A stretch of 64,000 nucleotides of DNA from NCBI RefSeq assembly GCF_030705305.1, contig NZ_JAUZEE010000001.1, positions 124,001 through 188,000 on the forward strand. Direction: 5' to 3'. The notes beneath the pieces were generated by a model that saw only the letters and a list, made by a program, of their open reading frames with translations, was not told the DNA's origin and did not search any database. The stretch comes from Leptothrix discophora (lineage in GTDB: Bacteria; Pseudomonadota; Gammaproteobacteria; Burkholderiales; Burkholderiaceae_C). The position numbers and the translations under genes were made by a program. Positions 8,625-20,629 of the stretch are shown here, in pieces. Every line of letters begins with the position of its first letter. The first letter of the stretch is position 1.

Positions 8625-9173
8625 TCAGCGTCCCTGGAGGTAGAGCCCCGCATCGGCGTGGCCCTGTTCGGCGGCCTTGCGGATCCAGCGTTCGGCTTCC
8701 TTCGGGTCCTGGACCACGCCGGTGCCGGTCAGGAACAGGATGCCCAGGCTGTACTGCGCGTTGGCATGGCCCTGGCGCGCCGCCTCGAAGTACCACTGCG
8801 CGGCCAGCCGGGCCGGGTCGCGGTCGTTGCCTGGATCGGCCAGGCCGTAGGCGTACATGTTGCCGAGGTGGTATTGCGCCTCGGCCAGGCCCTGGCGGGC
8901 GGCGCGCTCGAACCAGGTCAGCGCGGTGTCGTTGTTCTCGGCCACGCCGTGGCCGTGGTAGTACAGCTCGCCCAGCCGCAGCTGCGCGACCGCCTGGCCT
9001 TGGCGGGCCATCGGCTCCAGCACCTTGACGGCGGTGGCGTAGTCCTTGCGGCGGATGGCTGCCTGGCCGTCTTCCAGCGCATCGGCCCGCACGGGCAGGG
9101 CGGTCGTCAACAGGCATGACAACATCACGCCCGCAAGCGTTGCGCGTACCACGGACCGAACGACAGACGTCAT
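8625..9173 (-). CDS. Exported Sel1-repeat (TPR-like) protein
   Basis: 182 residues from ATG 9173. A Sec signal peptide (about residues 1-29, ending PVRA) is followed by four Sel1-like repeats with the usual A..G...AQ..LG..Y pattern (for example AVAQLRLGELYYHGHGV, AEAQYHLGNMYAYGL, ANAQYSLGILFLTGTGV). Sel1 repeats are alpha/alpha protein-binding modules, often in periplasmic signalling or envelope proteins. The partner is unknown. Its start codon shares two bases with that of the divergent histidine kinase, so expression of the two may be mutually dependent. Confidence 0.8.
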   Translation of the reverse strand: MTSVVRSVVRATLAGVMLSCLLTTALPVRADALEDGQAAIRRKDYATAVKVLEPMARQGQAVAQLRLGELYYHGHGVAENNDTALTWFERAARQGLAEAQYHLGNMYAYGLADPGNDRDPARLAAQWYFEAARQGHANAQYSLGILFLTGTGVVQDPKEAERWIRKAAEQGHADAGLYLQGR

Positions 9174-10686
9174 GACAGGGCTCCCCGAATCGTCACCAGC
9201 CGTTGCAAGCGGTGTACCCGGCCGGCCGCGCGGGCAATCGCTGCGGGCCCAGGCCGCCTGGGCCTTGCTGGCGCTGCTGGCCTGCCTGGCCGGGTCGGCG
9301 CTGTTCGTGTCGGTCGAGCGCTCGCAGCTGGATGCGCAGCTGCAGGGCCTGCAGTCGGTCAGCCGGCATGAGCGCACGCTGGCGCTGGCGCTGGCCGCCG
9401 TCGAGACGGCCCGGCTCGATGCCAGCGAGGACCTGTCGCAGGTTCATCCCTTGAGCCCGGCCGAGGCCGCCGCGCTGCAGGGCCGCGCACGGGACGCACC
9501 GCCGGACCTGGACGTCTACATCGAGAACTGCGAGCGCCTGTTCGAGGACCTCAAGCCCTGGGACGCCGGCTATCCGCTGCTCTACCGCGCGGTCGAGCAG
9601 CACTGGCAGGTGCTGCGCACGGCGCCAACCGAAGGCGCGTGGCAGGCCTTGCGCGCCGCGCTGGCCGAGCTGAAGGCCGACCTGACGCGTCGCCATGACC
9701 GGCTGGTCGAGCAGCGCGAGGCGCAGGCCCAGGTCTACCAGCGCCAGTTCGATGCGGTCACGACCGAGACCGGCCTGCTGGCCGCCGCCGGGCTGCTGCT
9801 GCTGGGCGTGCCGATGCTGCTCTACGCCGGCCGGCTGGCGCGTGACATCGGCCGGCTCGAATCGCATGCCCGCGGCCTCGTGGGCGGTCAGCGCGGCGAG
9901 CCGCTGCGGGTGACGCGGCGCGACGAGGTCGGCGCGCTGATGGCGTCGGTCAACCAGCTGGCGGCCGACCTGGCCGCGCGCGAGCAGGCGCTGGCACTGG
10001 ACCGCGAACGCCGCGCCCACGACGACAAGATGCATGCGCTGGCCGCGCTGGCCAGCGGCATGGCGCACGAGATCAACAACCCGCTGGCGGTGATCGGCGG
10101 GCTGGCCGAGCAGCTGGTCGACGAGCCGGTCGCCGACCCGGCCGCCGTGGCCGCCGTGGCCGCCGCGGCCCGCGAGATCGTCGCCCAGACCCGCCGCGCC
10201 GCCATCGCCGCGCAGCGCCTGGCCGAGGCCGCCACGCCGCTGCCGGGCGACCTGCGCTGGCTCGACCTGGCCGAGCTGATGGGCCAGGCGGTGCGGCTGG
10301 CCGGCCACGACCGGCGGCTGCGCCAGCTGCGCTTCGAGGTCACGGCCGACCCGGCGCTGCCGGCGCTGCACCTGAGCGCGGCCCGGCTCCAGCAGGTGCT
10401 GATGCAGCTGCTGCAGGCGGCCGGCGAGGCGCTGGCGTCGCGGCCCGAGGCGGTGCGCGAGCCGCTGCGGATCGCGCTCGCGCCGGCCACCGACGACCCG
10501 TCCCAGGTCCTGCTGCGCCTGCCGCTGCCGGGCGTGACCGGGGCGCCCGCACTCGACACCTGCGCGGCGCTGGCCGCAACACTTGGTGGAACTCTTGCGT
10601 TTGCTCAAGATGACGCCTGGGTTTCGTGCATTACGCTGCGGCTTCCCGTCGATGGCGTCGTGCCTGAAGGCGCCCCCGCTGAGTGA
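9172..10686 (+). CDS. Membrane histidine kinase with degenerate ATPase domain
   Basis: 504 residues from ATG 9172. TM1 lies at about 29-48, a periplasmic sensor of about 150 residues follows, TM2 is at 201-222, then HAMP and a dimerisation/phosphoacceptor helix with MAHEINNP (His299). The catalytic domain is short and lacks recognisable G1 (DxGxG) and G2 (GxGLGL) boxes. The N-box position reads QVLMQLLQAAGEAL, with Gln and Ala where Asn is expected. The domain may not bind ATP, making this a kinase-dead sensor or phosphatase (inference). The sigma54 regulator gene starts 15 bases downstream. The start is uncertain because there is no good Shine-Dalgarno. Confidence 0.75.
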   Translation: MTGLPESSPAVASGVPGRPRGQSLRAQAAWALLALLACLAGSALFVSVERSQLDAQLQGLQSVSRHERTLALALAAVETARLDASEDLSQVHPLSPAEAAALQGRARDAPPDLDVYIENCERLFEDLKPWDAGYPLLYRAVEQHWQVLRTAPTEGAWQALRAALAELKADLTRRHDRLVEQREAQAQVYQRQFDAVTTETGLLAAAGLLLLGVPMLLYAGRLARDIGRLESHARGLVGGQRGEPLRVTRRDEVGALMASVNQLAADLAAREQALALDRERRAHDDKMHALAALASGMAHEINNPLAVIGGLAEQLVDEPVADPAAVAAVAAAAREIVAQTRRAAIAAQRLAEAATPLPGDLRWLDLAELMGQAVRLAGHDRRLRQLRFEVTADPALPALHLSAARLQQVLMQLLQAAGEALASRPEAVREPLRIALAPATDDPSQVLLRLPLPGVTGAPALDTCAALAATLGGTLAFAQDDAWVSCITLRLPVDGVVPEGAPAE

Positions 10687-10701
10687 TCCAGGAGTGTGTC
10701 C

Positions 10702-12207
<1,506 letters not shown>

Positions 12208-12219
12208 CCCGCAGCCCGC

Positions 12220-12235
12220 TGGCACGGGATTCGCA
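12220..12235 (+). promoter_or_regulatory. Sigma54 (-24/-12) promoter
   Basis: TGGCACGGGATTCGCA matches the consensus TGGCACG-N4-TTGCA with one mismatch. The invariant GG and GC are exactly 10 bases apart, giving a predicted transcription start near 12245. It sits 12 bases after the sigma54-activator gene and directly upstream of the cytochrome/propeller operon. Confidence 0.75.
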
Positions 12236-12271
12236 CGTCGGCGCCGGATGCCTGCGAACCTGTTGAACCCC

Positions 12272-12583
12272 ATGACCCGCCGTGCCGCGCTGGCCGGGGC
12301 GCTGTCGCTGGCCTGCGCGGTGACGGCGCAGGCGGCCGACCCGTCCAACGGCGGCGCGATCTACCAGCGCCTGTGCGCCCAGTGCCACGGCATGCGCGGC
12401 CAGCCGGTGCTGCCGGTGGCGCCCGACTTCAGCTCGCCGACCGCGCTGATGAAGGCCGATCCGGCGCTGCTGGCGGTGATCCGCGACGGCCGGGGCGCGA
12501 TGCCGGCCTACCAGGGCCAGCTCCGGGAGCGCGAGATGCTCGACCTCGTCGCCCACCTGCGCACGCTGCGGGGTCGGCGATGA
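12272..12583 (+). CDS. Small exported monohaem cytochrome c
   Basis: 103 residues from ATG 12272, which gives a compact signal peptide (MTRRAALAG..., cleavage after AQA). ATG 12248 is in frame upstream but would lie only about three bases from the predicted sigma54 transcript start. One CAQCH motif binds haem, and a late Met in GAMPAYQGQL is the likely sixth ligand: the class I cytochrome c pattern with a C-terminal helix. It is periplasmic and a likely electron donor or acceptor or redox input for the operon. Its stop overlaps the next ATG (ATGA). Confidence 0.85.
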   Translation: MTRRAALAGALSLACAVTAQAADPSNGGAIYQRLCAQCHGMRGQPVLPVAPDFSSPTALMKADPALLAVIRDGRGAMPAYQGQLREREMLDLVAHLRTLRGRR

Positions 12584-13680
12584 CCGGCCTGAGCCGACGC
12601 GCGCTGCTGGGCACGCTGCCGCTGCTCGGCTGGCCGGCCAGTGCACGGGCGGCCGAGCCGCCGAAGCTGCGCGTGCAGGACACCTTCGAGGTCGGACCTG
12701 CGGTCTACGTGCGCTCGCTGGCGGTCGAGCCGGCGCGTGGCGCGGTCTGGGTCGGCACCTCGGCGGGCGTGCACGAGGTCGACCTGAAGGACGGCCGGCG
12801 CCGCCAGACCTTCACCCGCGCCGAGGGCCTGGCCAACGAATACGTCTTCGCCATCGGCATCACCCGCGACGGCAACAAGTGGTTCGGCACCAACGCCGGC
12901 GGCGTCTCGCGCTGGCGCGACGGCCGCTGGAAGACCTTCTTCCCGATGCACGGCCTGGCCGACTACTGGGTCTACTGCTTCGCCCAGCAGCGCAACGGCG
13001 ACCTGTGGATCGGCACCTGGGCCGGCGCCAGCCGGGTCGACGGACGGACCGGCGCGTTCACGACCTACCTGAAGGAACTCGTCAACGAATGGGTCTACGG
13101 CCTGGCCGTGGACGCGCAGGACCGCGTCTGGTTCGGCACCGAGGGCGGCGTGTCGATGTTCGACGGCCAGCGCTGGCGGTCCTGGACCCATGCCGACGGC
13201 CTGGGCGCGGCCAACGACGAGTGCCTGCCGTTCTCCGACAACACCGGCCTGGGCACACGCCGCCGGCACGACCTGACGATCTCGGCCGGCACCCAGGCGA
13301 CCTACAACCCGAACTATGTCTTCGCGATGCTGGCCGCCGCCGACGGCTCGATCTGGGCCGGCACCTGGGGCGGCGGCGCGTCGCGCTGGGATGGCCAGTC
13401 CTGGCGCTCGGTCAGCCGCCGCGACGGCCTGGCCGGCAACATCGTCTACGCACTGGCGCAGGCCGGCGACGGCGCGCTGTGGTTCGGCACCGACCAGGGC
13501 CTGTGCCGCTGGCAGCCGGGTCCGGACGGGTTCCAGGCTGGCTTCCCGGGCGGTGGCACCTGGCAGACCTTCGGCGTCGCCGACGGACTGCCCGACCGCC
13601 ACGTCTACGCCATCGCCGTGGCGCCGGACCAGCGCGTCTGGGCCGGCACGCGCGGCGGTGTCGTGAGGGTCGGGCCATGA
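12580..13680 (+). CDS. Exported two-component-regulator propeller (Reg_prop) protein 1
   Basis: 366 residues. The signal has a twin-arginine-like SRRALLG followed by a hydrophobic stretch (about residues 5-24, ending ARA). The body is built of Reg_prop blades recognised by repeated NGDLWIGTWAG, DRVWFGTEGGVSMFDGQRW, GSIWAGTWGGGASRWDGQSW and GALWFGTDQGLCRW motifs. Such propellers are normally fused to kinases as periplasmic sensor domains; here the domain is free-standing. Inferred role: periplasmic ligand or protein sensor acting with the adjacent cytochrome. It overlaps both neighbours by ATGA. Confidence 0.85.
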   Translation: MTGLSRRALLGTLPLLGWPASARAAEPPKLRVQDTFEVGPAVYVRSLAVEPARGAVWVGTSAGVHEVDLKDGRRRQTFTRAEGLANEYVFAIGITRDGNKWFGTNAGGVSRWRDGRWKTFFPMHGLADYWVYCFAQQRNGDLWIGTWAGASRVDGRTGAFTTYLKELVNEWVYGLAVDAQDRVWFGTEGGVSMFDGQRWRSWTHADGLGAANDECLPFSDNTGLGTRRRHDLTISAGTQATYNPNYVFAMLAAADGSIWAGTWGGGASRWDGQSWRSVSRRDGLAGNIVYALAQAGDGALWFGTDQGLCRWQPGPDGFQAGFPGGGTWQTFGVADGLPDRHVYAIAVAPDQRVWAGTRGGVVRVGP

Positions 13681-14873
13681 CGAAGCCGGCCTCCTTCGAC
13701 CGCCGCCGCGCACTCGGTGCGCTCGGTGCGCTGTGCCTGGCACCGTCGATGTCGGTGGGGCAGGCGGCGGTGCAAGCCGCTTCCATCGCCGCGCCGGCCA
13801 GGCTCGCCGTGCGCCACTTCAACCACTTCCGCGTCGGCAACAAGAACGTCAAGCGGCTCTTCCTCGACGGCGAGGTGCTGTGGGCCGGGACCTCCGGCGG
13901 CGCGGTCCGGCATGACCCGCGCGACGGCTCGGTGCGGCTGTACGACACGACGTCCGGCCTGCTGTCCAACGGCATCTTCCACGTCGGCCGCATCGACCTG
14001 GGCAGCGGCGGCAGCCGCATCGCGCTGGGCACCTACGGCGGCGGCCTGGCCCTGCTGATGGACGAGCTGGAGAAGCCGCCGCGCTGGCGCACCTACAACG
14101 TGCCCGAGGGCCTGGGCGATGCCTTCGTCTACGACTTCCTGCAGACCCGAGACGGTGACCTGTGGATCGCCACCTGGTCGGGCATCAACCGCATCCGCGC
14201 CAGCCGGCTGGACGACCGCCAGGCCTGGGGCCTGCACACCGTCGACAGCACCGCCGGCGGCCTGCCCAACGACTGGGTCTACGGCCTGGCCGAGGGCCCG
14301 GACGGCACGCTCTGGCTGGCCACCGAAGGCGGCCTGGCCGCCTGGCGCGACAACCACTGGCAGCACTGGCGCCATGCCGACGGCCTGGGTGCGCCCTACG
14401 AGCAGGTGCGCGGCTCGCTGACGTCCAGCATCGACCCGGCCAGCCTCTCGCAGCACCACGCCCGCCAGAAGGCCGAGATGGGCCTGAGCGAGGTGCGCGA
14501 GGCCTACAACCCGAACTACGTCGTCTCGCTGGCGGTCGACCGCGCCGGCGTGGTCTGGGCCGGCACCTGGGGCGCCGGGCTGTCGCGCTACGACGGCCAG
14601 CGCTGGCGCCACTACACGGTCGCCGACGGCCTGCCCGGCAACCACGTCTTCATGCTGCAGCTCGACCCGTTCGGGCTGCTGTGGGTCGGCACCGACCAGG
14701 GCCTGGCGCGCATGGTGGCCAGCGGGGCCGAAGGCGACGCCCGTTTCGACGTGCTGACCACGCACGATGGGCTCTACGGCAACGCCGTCTTCTCGATGGC
14801 CACCGGGCCGGACGGCAGCCGCTGGGTCGGCAGCTACGGTGGCGTCGCCCGGCTGCAGTTGCAGACCGGCTAG
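13677..14873 (+). CDS. Exported Reg_prop beta-propeller protein 2
   Basis: 398 residues, a paralogue of the preceding gene (same YNPNYV...AGTWGAG...YDGQRW blade sequences). The N-terminus, DRRRALGALGAL, is a possible Tat signal; mature protein probably begins near residue 35. Blades include GDLWIATWSGINRI, GTLWLATEGGLAAW, VVWAGTWGAGLSRY, LLWVGTDQGLARM and SRWVGSYGGVARL. No transmembrane helix or kinase domain follows. The tandem pair suggests a heterodimeric sensor or substrate-specific duplicates. The hybrid kinase begins 14 bases downstream. Confidence 0.85.
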   Translation: MTKPASFDRRRALGALGALCLAPSMSVGQAAVQAASIAAPARLAVRHFNHFRVGNKNVKRLFLDGEVLWAGTSGGAVRHDPRDGSVRLYDTTSGLLSNGIFHVGRIDLGSGGSRIALGTYGGGLALLMDELEKPPRWRTYNVPEGLGDAFVYDFLQTRDGDLWIATWSGINRIRASRLDDRQAWGLHTVDSTAGGLPNDWVYGLAEGPDGTLWLATEGGLAAWRDNHWQHWRHADGLGAPYEQVRGSLTSSIDPASLSQHHARQKAEMGLSEVREAYNPNYVVSLAVDRAGVVWAGTWGAGLSRYDGQRWRHYTVADGLPGNHVFMLQLDPFGLLWVGTDQGLARMVASGAEGDARFDVLTTHDGLYGNAVFSMATGPDGSRWVGSYGGVARLQLQTG

Positions 14874-14887
14874 GCTGGAGGCCACGC

Positions 14888-17523
<2,636 letters not shown>

Positions 17524-17527
<4 letters not shown>

Positions 17528-18642
17528 CGCGTGTGACGGGCAGGCCGTCGATCCGGCCCGCGCGACGGCGGCTGGTCGGGGCGCTGTTGCTGTCGCCGCT
17601 GCATGGGCTTGCCTGCGGGCCGCTGCCGGGCGGGGCCTGGGCAGGCGACCGGTCCGACGCAGCGCCCGTGACGCTGCGGCGCGAACGCCGCGCGCTGTTC
17701 GGCGGCCGGGCCGAGCTGATCGTGCCCGGTTCAGCTGCGGCCAGCCCCGCAGCGGACCGGGCGCTCGCGCAGGCCTGGGCGCAACTGGCCCGGCTGGACC
17801 GCGAATGGAACGCCTGGAAGCCCGGCGCGCTGCACCGCGTCAACACCGCCCTGGCGGCGGGTCGACGCGTGTCGGTGGACGACGACCTGGCCCGCCTGCT
17901 GCGCCAGGCCCGCGACATCGAGCAGGCCAGCGCGGGCGCCTGCAACGTCGCGATCGGCGCGGCCGTCGCGGCCTGGGGCTTCCATGCCGACCGGCTGCGC
18001 GAGGGCGCGGCCGCGCCGGCCGAGGCCGCGCTGCAGCGGCTGCGCGAGCCGGTGCCGACGCTGGCGTCGCTGCACTGGCAAGGCGGTAGGTTGGGCGGGA
18101 TGTTGGGCGGCACCGACCGCCGGGTCCGGATCGACCTCGGCGCGATCGGCAAGGGCCATGCGGCCGATCTCGCGCTGCACACGCTGCGGGCGGCCGGCAT
18201 CGGCTCGGCGCTGGTCGACCTGGGCGGCAACCTGGCGGCGATGTGCGGGCCGGACGGCGCGGGCGGGCGGCCCTGGCGCATCGGCATCCGGCATCCCGAT
18301 CCGGCCGGCGGCGTGGTGGCGGCCGTCGAGCTGGGCGAACGCGAGGCGGTCATCACCTCGGCCCAGTCCGAACGGCGCCGTCGCCTGAGTGATGGCCGCG
18401 AGGTCGGCCACGTGCTGGACGCCCGCACGCTGCTGCCGGTGTCGTCGGCGGCGGGCGTGACGGTGCTGGCGCGCGACGCGACCTGGGCCGACGCGATGGC
18501 GACCGCGCTGCTGGCGGCCGATCCGGCCGAGCCGTGGCCGACCGTGACCGCCCGCCTGGGCGTGGCGCAGGCGCTGCGGGTGCAACCGGACGGCCGCATC
18601 GAGTCGACGCCGGCCCTGGCCGCGCGGCTGCGGCCCGCCTGA
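17524..18642 (+). CDS. apbE: ApbE-family FAD:protein FMN transferase
   Basis: 372 residues. Signal-like N-terminus, then ApbE signatures: DLGAIGKGHAAD (about 203-214), a GG-N motif, GHVLDARTLLPV and the metal-binding ATWADAMATALL. ApbE transfers FMN to Ser/Thr of extracytoplasmic flavoproteins such as NqrB/C, RnfD/G and FMN-binding-domain proteins. No such acceptor gene is in the window, so the substrate is unknown. Co-transcription with a cytochrome c and propellers (four-base overlap with the hybrid kinase) implies that the operon builds an extracytoplasmic redox module. Confidence 0.85.
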
Positions 18643-18768
18643 GACGCTCGAACGCGAAAAGCGCGCATTCGCCGGGCAGGCGTCACGGCGCGGGGCCGGG
18701 CGTGAACGGCGGGGCTCAGGCCGGGCGGGTGGGGGCCGAAACAGCGGCATCCCCCCAGGAGTGCCGCC

Positions 18769-19185
18769 ATGCCGAATCGCCCCGTCCCGACGTCCGACCG
18801 TGCCCGGACCACCTCACCGCTGGCCCGTTCCCTGCCGTCGATGCCGGTGTGGATGGGCGTGGGCCTGGTCGCGCTGCTGCTGGGCCTGGCCGGGGTTCCG
18901 GCGCAGGCCCAGGCCCAGGCCGATCCGACGCTGTGGCGCTGCCACCTCACGTCCGGCGCGACCCGGCTGCTCTGCGTGGCCGAACGGTCGCCGCAAGCCG
19001 TCGAGGCCGGCACGACCGCGTCGGTGCCCAATGCCAGCGGCCTGCCGGCGCGCTACCCGCTGGACCCGTCCCGCCCGTACACGATCGAGCTGCTGGGGCC
19101 GGCCACCGACATGCCGCTGGTGGCGCAACTCGCGCAGTTCACGCTGTGCCTGAAGACGCCGAACTGCCGGGCGGTGGTGGGGTGA
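18769..19185 (+). CDS. Small secreted protein of unknown function
   Basis: 138 residues from ATG 18769 with AGGAG at 18757-18761. One hydrophobic segment (about residues 25-45) ends AQAQAQA, a likely signal peptide cleaved near residue 51. The mature part of about 88 residues has four Cys that could form two disulfides. I do not recognise a family. It stands alone, 126 bases after apbE, and may have its own promoter. Confidence 0.55.
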   Translation: MPNRPVPTSDRARTTSPLARSLPSMPVWMGVGLVALLLGLAGVPAQAQAQADPTLWRCHLTSGATRLLCVAERSPQAVEAGTTASVPNASGLPARYPLDPSRPYTIELLGPATDMPLVAQLAQFTLCLKTPNCRAVVG

Positions 19186-19208
19186 GGCGAGGACGGTTCA
19201 TGGACGCG

Positions 19209-19877
19209 TCATGCCGAATCGATGGCTGCGTCAATCACGCTGAACGTGCGCTCTGACAAGGCGAGCACGAAGGTCGTCCCGATCATGAACCATTGGTAGA
19301 TGGCCACGTCGATGTCGATCAGGCCGAACAGATCGATCCACATGCCCAGTTCAGCCTCCTGTCCATGACGGGCACGTCCCACGAGCGCGATCAGGTTGTA
19401 GACGGAAAACAAGATGCCGAAATAGCCATTGACGAATCCGACGGTGATGAAGCACATGACGGCAAGCGTCAGCACGACGATCGTCATCAAGCTGTGGAAG
19501 ACGTCATCGAAATGCATCGGATCCAGGAGCAACTTGAAGAGCGCCACAGCCCCCGCGAAGGCGAGAGCCACCTTCAACGCAAAGGAGATCGCGTCCCGCA
19601 GTGACGGCCTGTAGCGTCGCAGGATGCGGCAGGCATAGTGGGCACCAACGATCCACGCCGGGGTCAGCATGAGAAAGACCATCGCCCGGTCATTGGCGAT
19701 GTGTGCGCCCGACTTGATCGCTCGGATGTCCAGCCACAGCGAGATGCAACCCAGCAACAGGAAGACGCCGACGTTCAGATTGATCGACCGAAGCGTTGCG
19801 CGTCTGAGCAAGAAGGGCGGCTCGAATCCGCGATGGTCACTCAGCGCCTCGTGATCGCTGCTGCTGCGTCTTCTCAT
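19209..19877 (-). CDS. Integral membrane protein of unknown function, atypical composition
   Basis: 222 residues. ATG 19877 is chosen for the strong GGAGGGGAG just upstream. After a charged N-terminus of about 30 residues come four to six hydrophobic helices (for example NVGVFLLLGCISLWL, VFLMLTPAWIVGAHYA, ALKVALAFAGAVALF, VVLTLAVMCFITVGFV). No known domain or catalytic motif was recognised. Base composition is visibly lower in G+C than neighbours and codon use is less biased, suggesting recent acquisition. It may be expressed from the promoter at 20004-20032. Confidence 0.65.
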   Translation of the reverse strand: MRRRSSSDHEALSDHRGFEPPFLLRRATLRSINLNVGVFLLLGCISLWLDIRAIKSGAHIANDRAMVFLMLTPAWIVGAHYACRILRRYRPSLRDAISFALKVALAFAGAVALFKLLLDPMHFDDVFHSLMTIVVLTLAVMCFITVGFVNGYFGILFSVYNLIALVGRARHGQEAELGMWIDLFGLIDIDVAIYQWFMIGTTFVLALSERTFSVIDAAIDSA

Positions 19878-20240
19878 CTCGCTCCCCTCCGTGTTTTCTG
19901 CATGGTCCGGACGACGGTCCTGCGCGACTGGCCACGAAGGCCGGCCACAGCATCCAGGGCGAGTTGACATCCCGCATGGATCGGCCGGCAAATGCGAAAT
20001 ATCAGTTTAGGAACGAGCCTGGTCGAGATCAAGTCGGGATGACGCCTCACATCATCATGACGGGCATCGTTGTCTGGGCGACACGATGGCATCGACGCAT
20101 CGGGTCGGATCTGCCGCTCGCCGTTGGCGGCTGGCCGTCGATGCCGGTCTCATCAGACGCAGGACGGGTCGGCGTTGCCTTTCAGATCCGGGACGGTGAA
20201 CCACACCGGTGCGCCTGGCATGGCGCGGGTCGTGACCTCC
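19878..20240. other. 363-base gap of lower G+C between two leftward genes
   Basis: No coding frame with good codon use was seen. It contains the proposed leftward sigma70 promoter at 20004-20032 and otherwise nothing recognisable. With the adjoining membrane-protein gene it may mark a small inserted segment. Confidence 0.4.
20004..20032 (-). promoter_or_regulatory. Sigma70-type promoter for the membrane-protein gene
   Basis: On the minus strand TTGATC, 17 bases, then TAAACT: four of six matches in each hexamer with ideal spacing. This predicts a start near 19997 and a 5' leader of about 120 bases. Confidence 0.45.
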
Positions 20241-20432
20241 TCACGCTGGCTCGTACCCCGCTTCCTTCAGCGCCTCGGCAAGTGCCGACTTCTCGGCGCC
20301 GGTCTCGACCTTCACCTGGTGGGTGGGCAGGTCGATGGCGACCCTGGCCTGTGCATCGACCGACTGGATCGCGGCGGTGACGGCCTTGACGCAGTGGCCG
20401 CAGGTCATCGTGGGGAGCTGGAATTCGATCAT
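20241..20432 (-). CDS. copZ: CopZ-like copper chaperone (single HMA domain)
   Basis: 63 residues making one heavy-metal-associated ferredoxin-like fold, with the metal-binding motif MTCGHC near residues 9-14 and a typical C-terminal ALKEAGYEPA. It binds Cu(I) in the cytosol and hands it to the HMA domains of CopA, which is encoded divergently 197 bases away. Length matches the family exactly. A shared CueR-like operator lies between the two genes. Confidence 0.9.
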   Translation of the reverse strand: MIEFQLPTMTCGHCVKAVTAAIQSVDAQARVAIDLPTHQVKVETGAEKSALAEALKEAGYEPA

Positions 20433-20554
20433 GGTGGTGTTCCTTGCAAGTTCGCTGGACGTGATGACGAGGGCTTGTAGCTTGCCATGAGGGCAAGGCC
20501 CCGCGCGCCGACCCAGGCCCGTTGGCCTGTGCTGGATCAGGCCGTGGCCGCCAG

Positions 20555-20575
20555 ACCCTGACATGATGGCAAGGT
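20555..20575. promoter_or_regulatory. CueR/MerR-type operator between copZ and copA
   Basis: ACCCTGA-N7-GCAAGGT is an imperfect dyad (five of seven positions symmetrical) with the 7-7-7 layout of CueR sites, 55 bases upstream of copA in the divergent copZ/copA region. It would normally sit in an overlong 19-base promoter spacer. The cueR gene itself is not in the window. Confidence 0.5.
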
Positions 20576-20629
20576 TGAGACTGCACGGCACCGGGACCTT
20601 CCGGTGAGCGACGGTCCGGAGCCCTCGCC

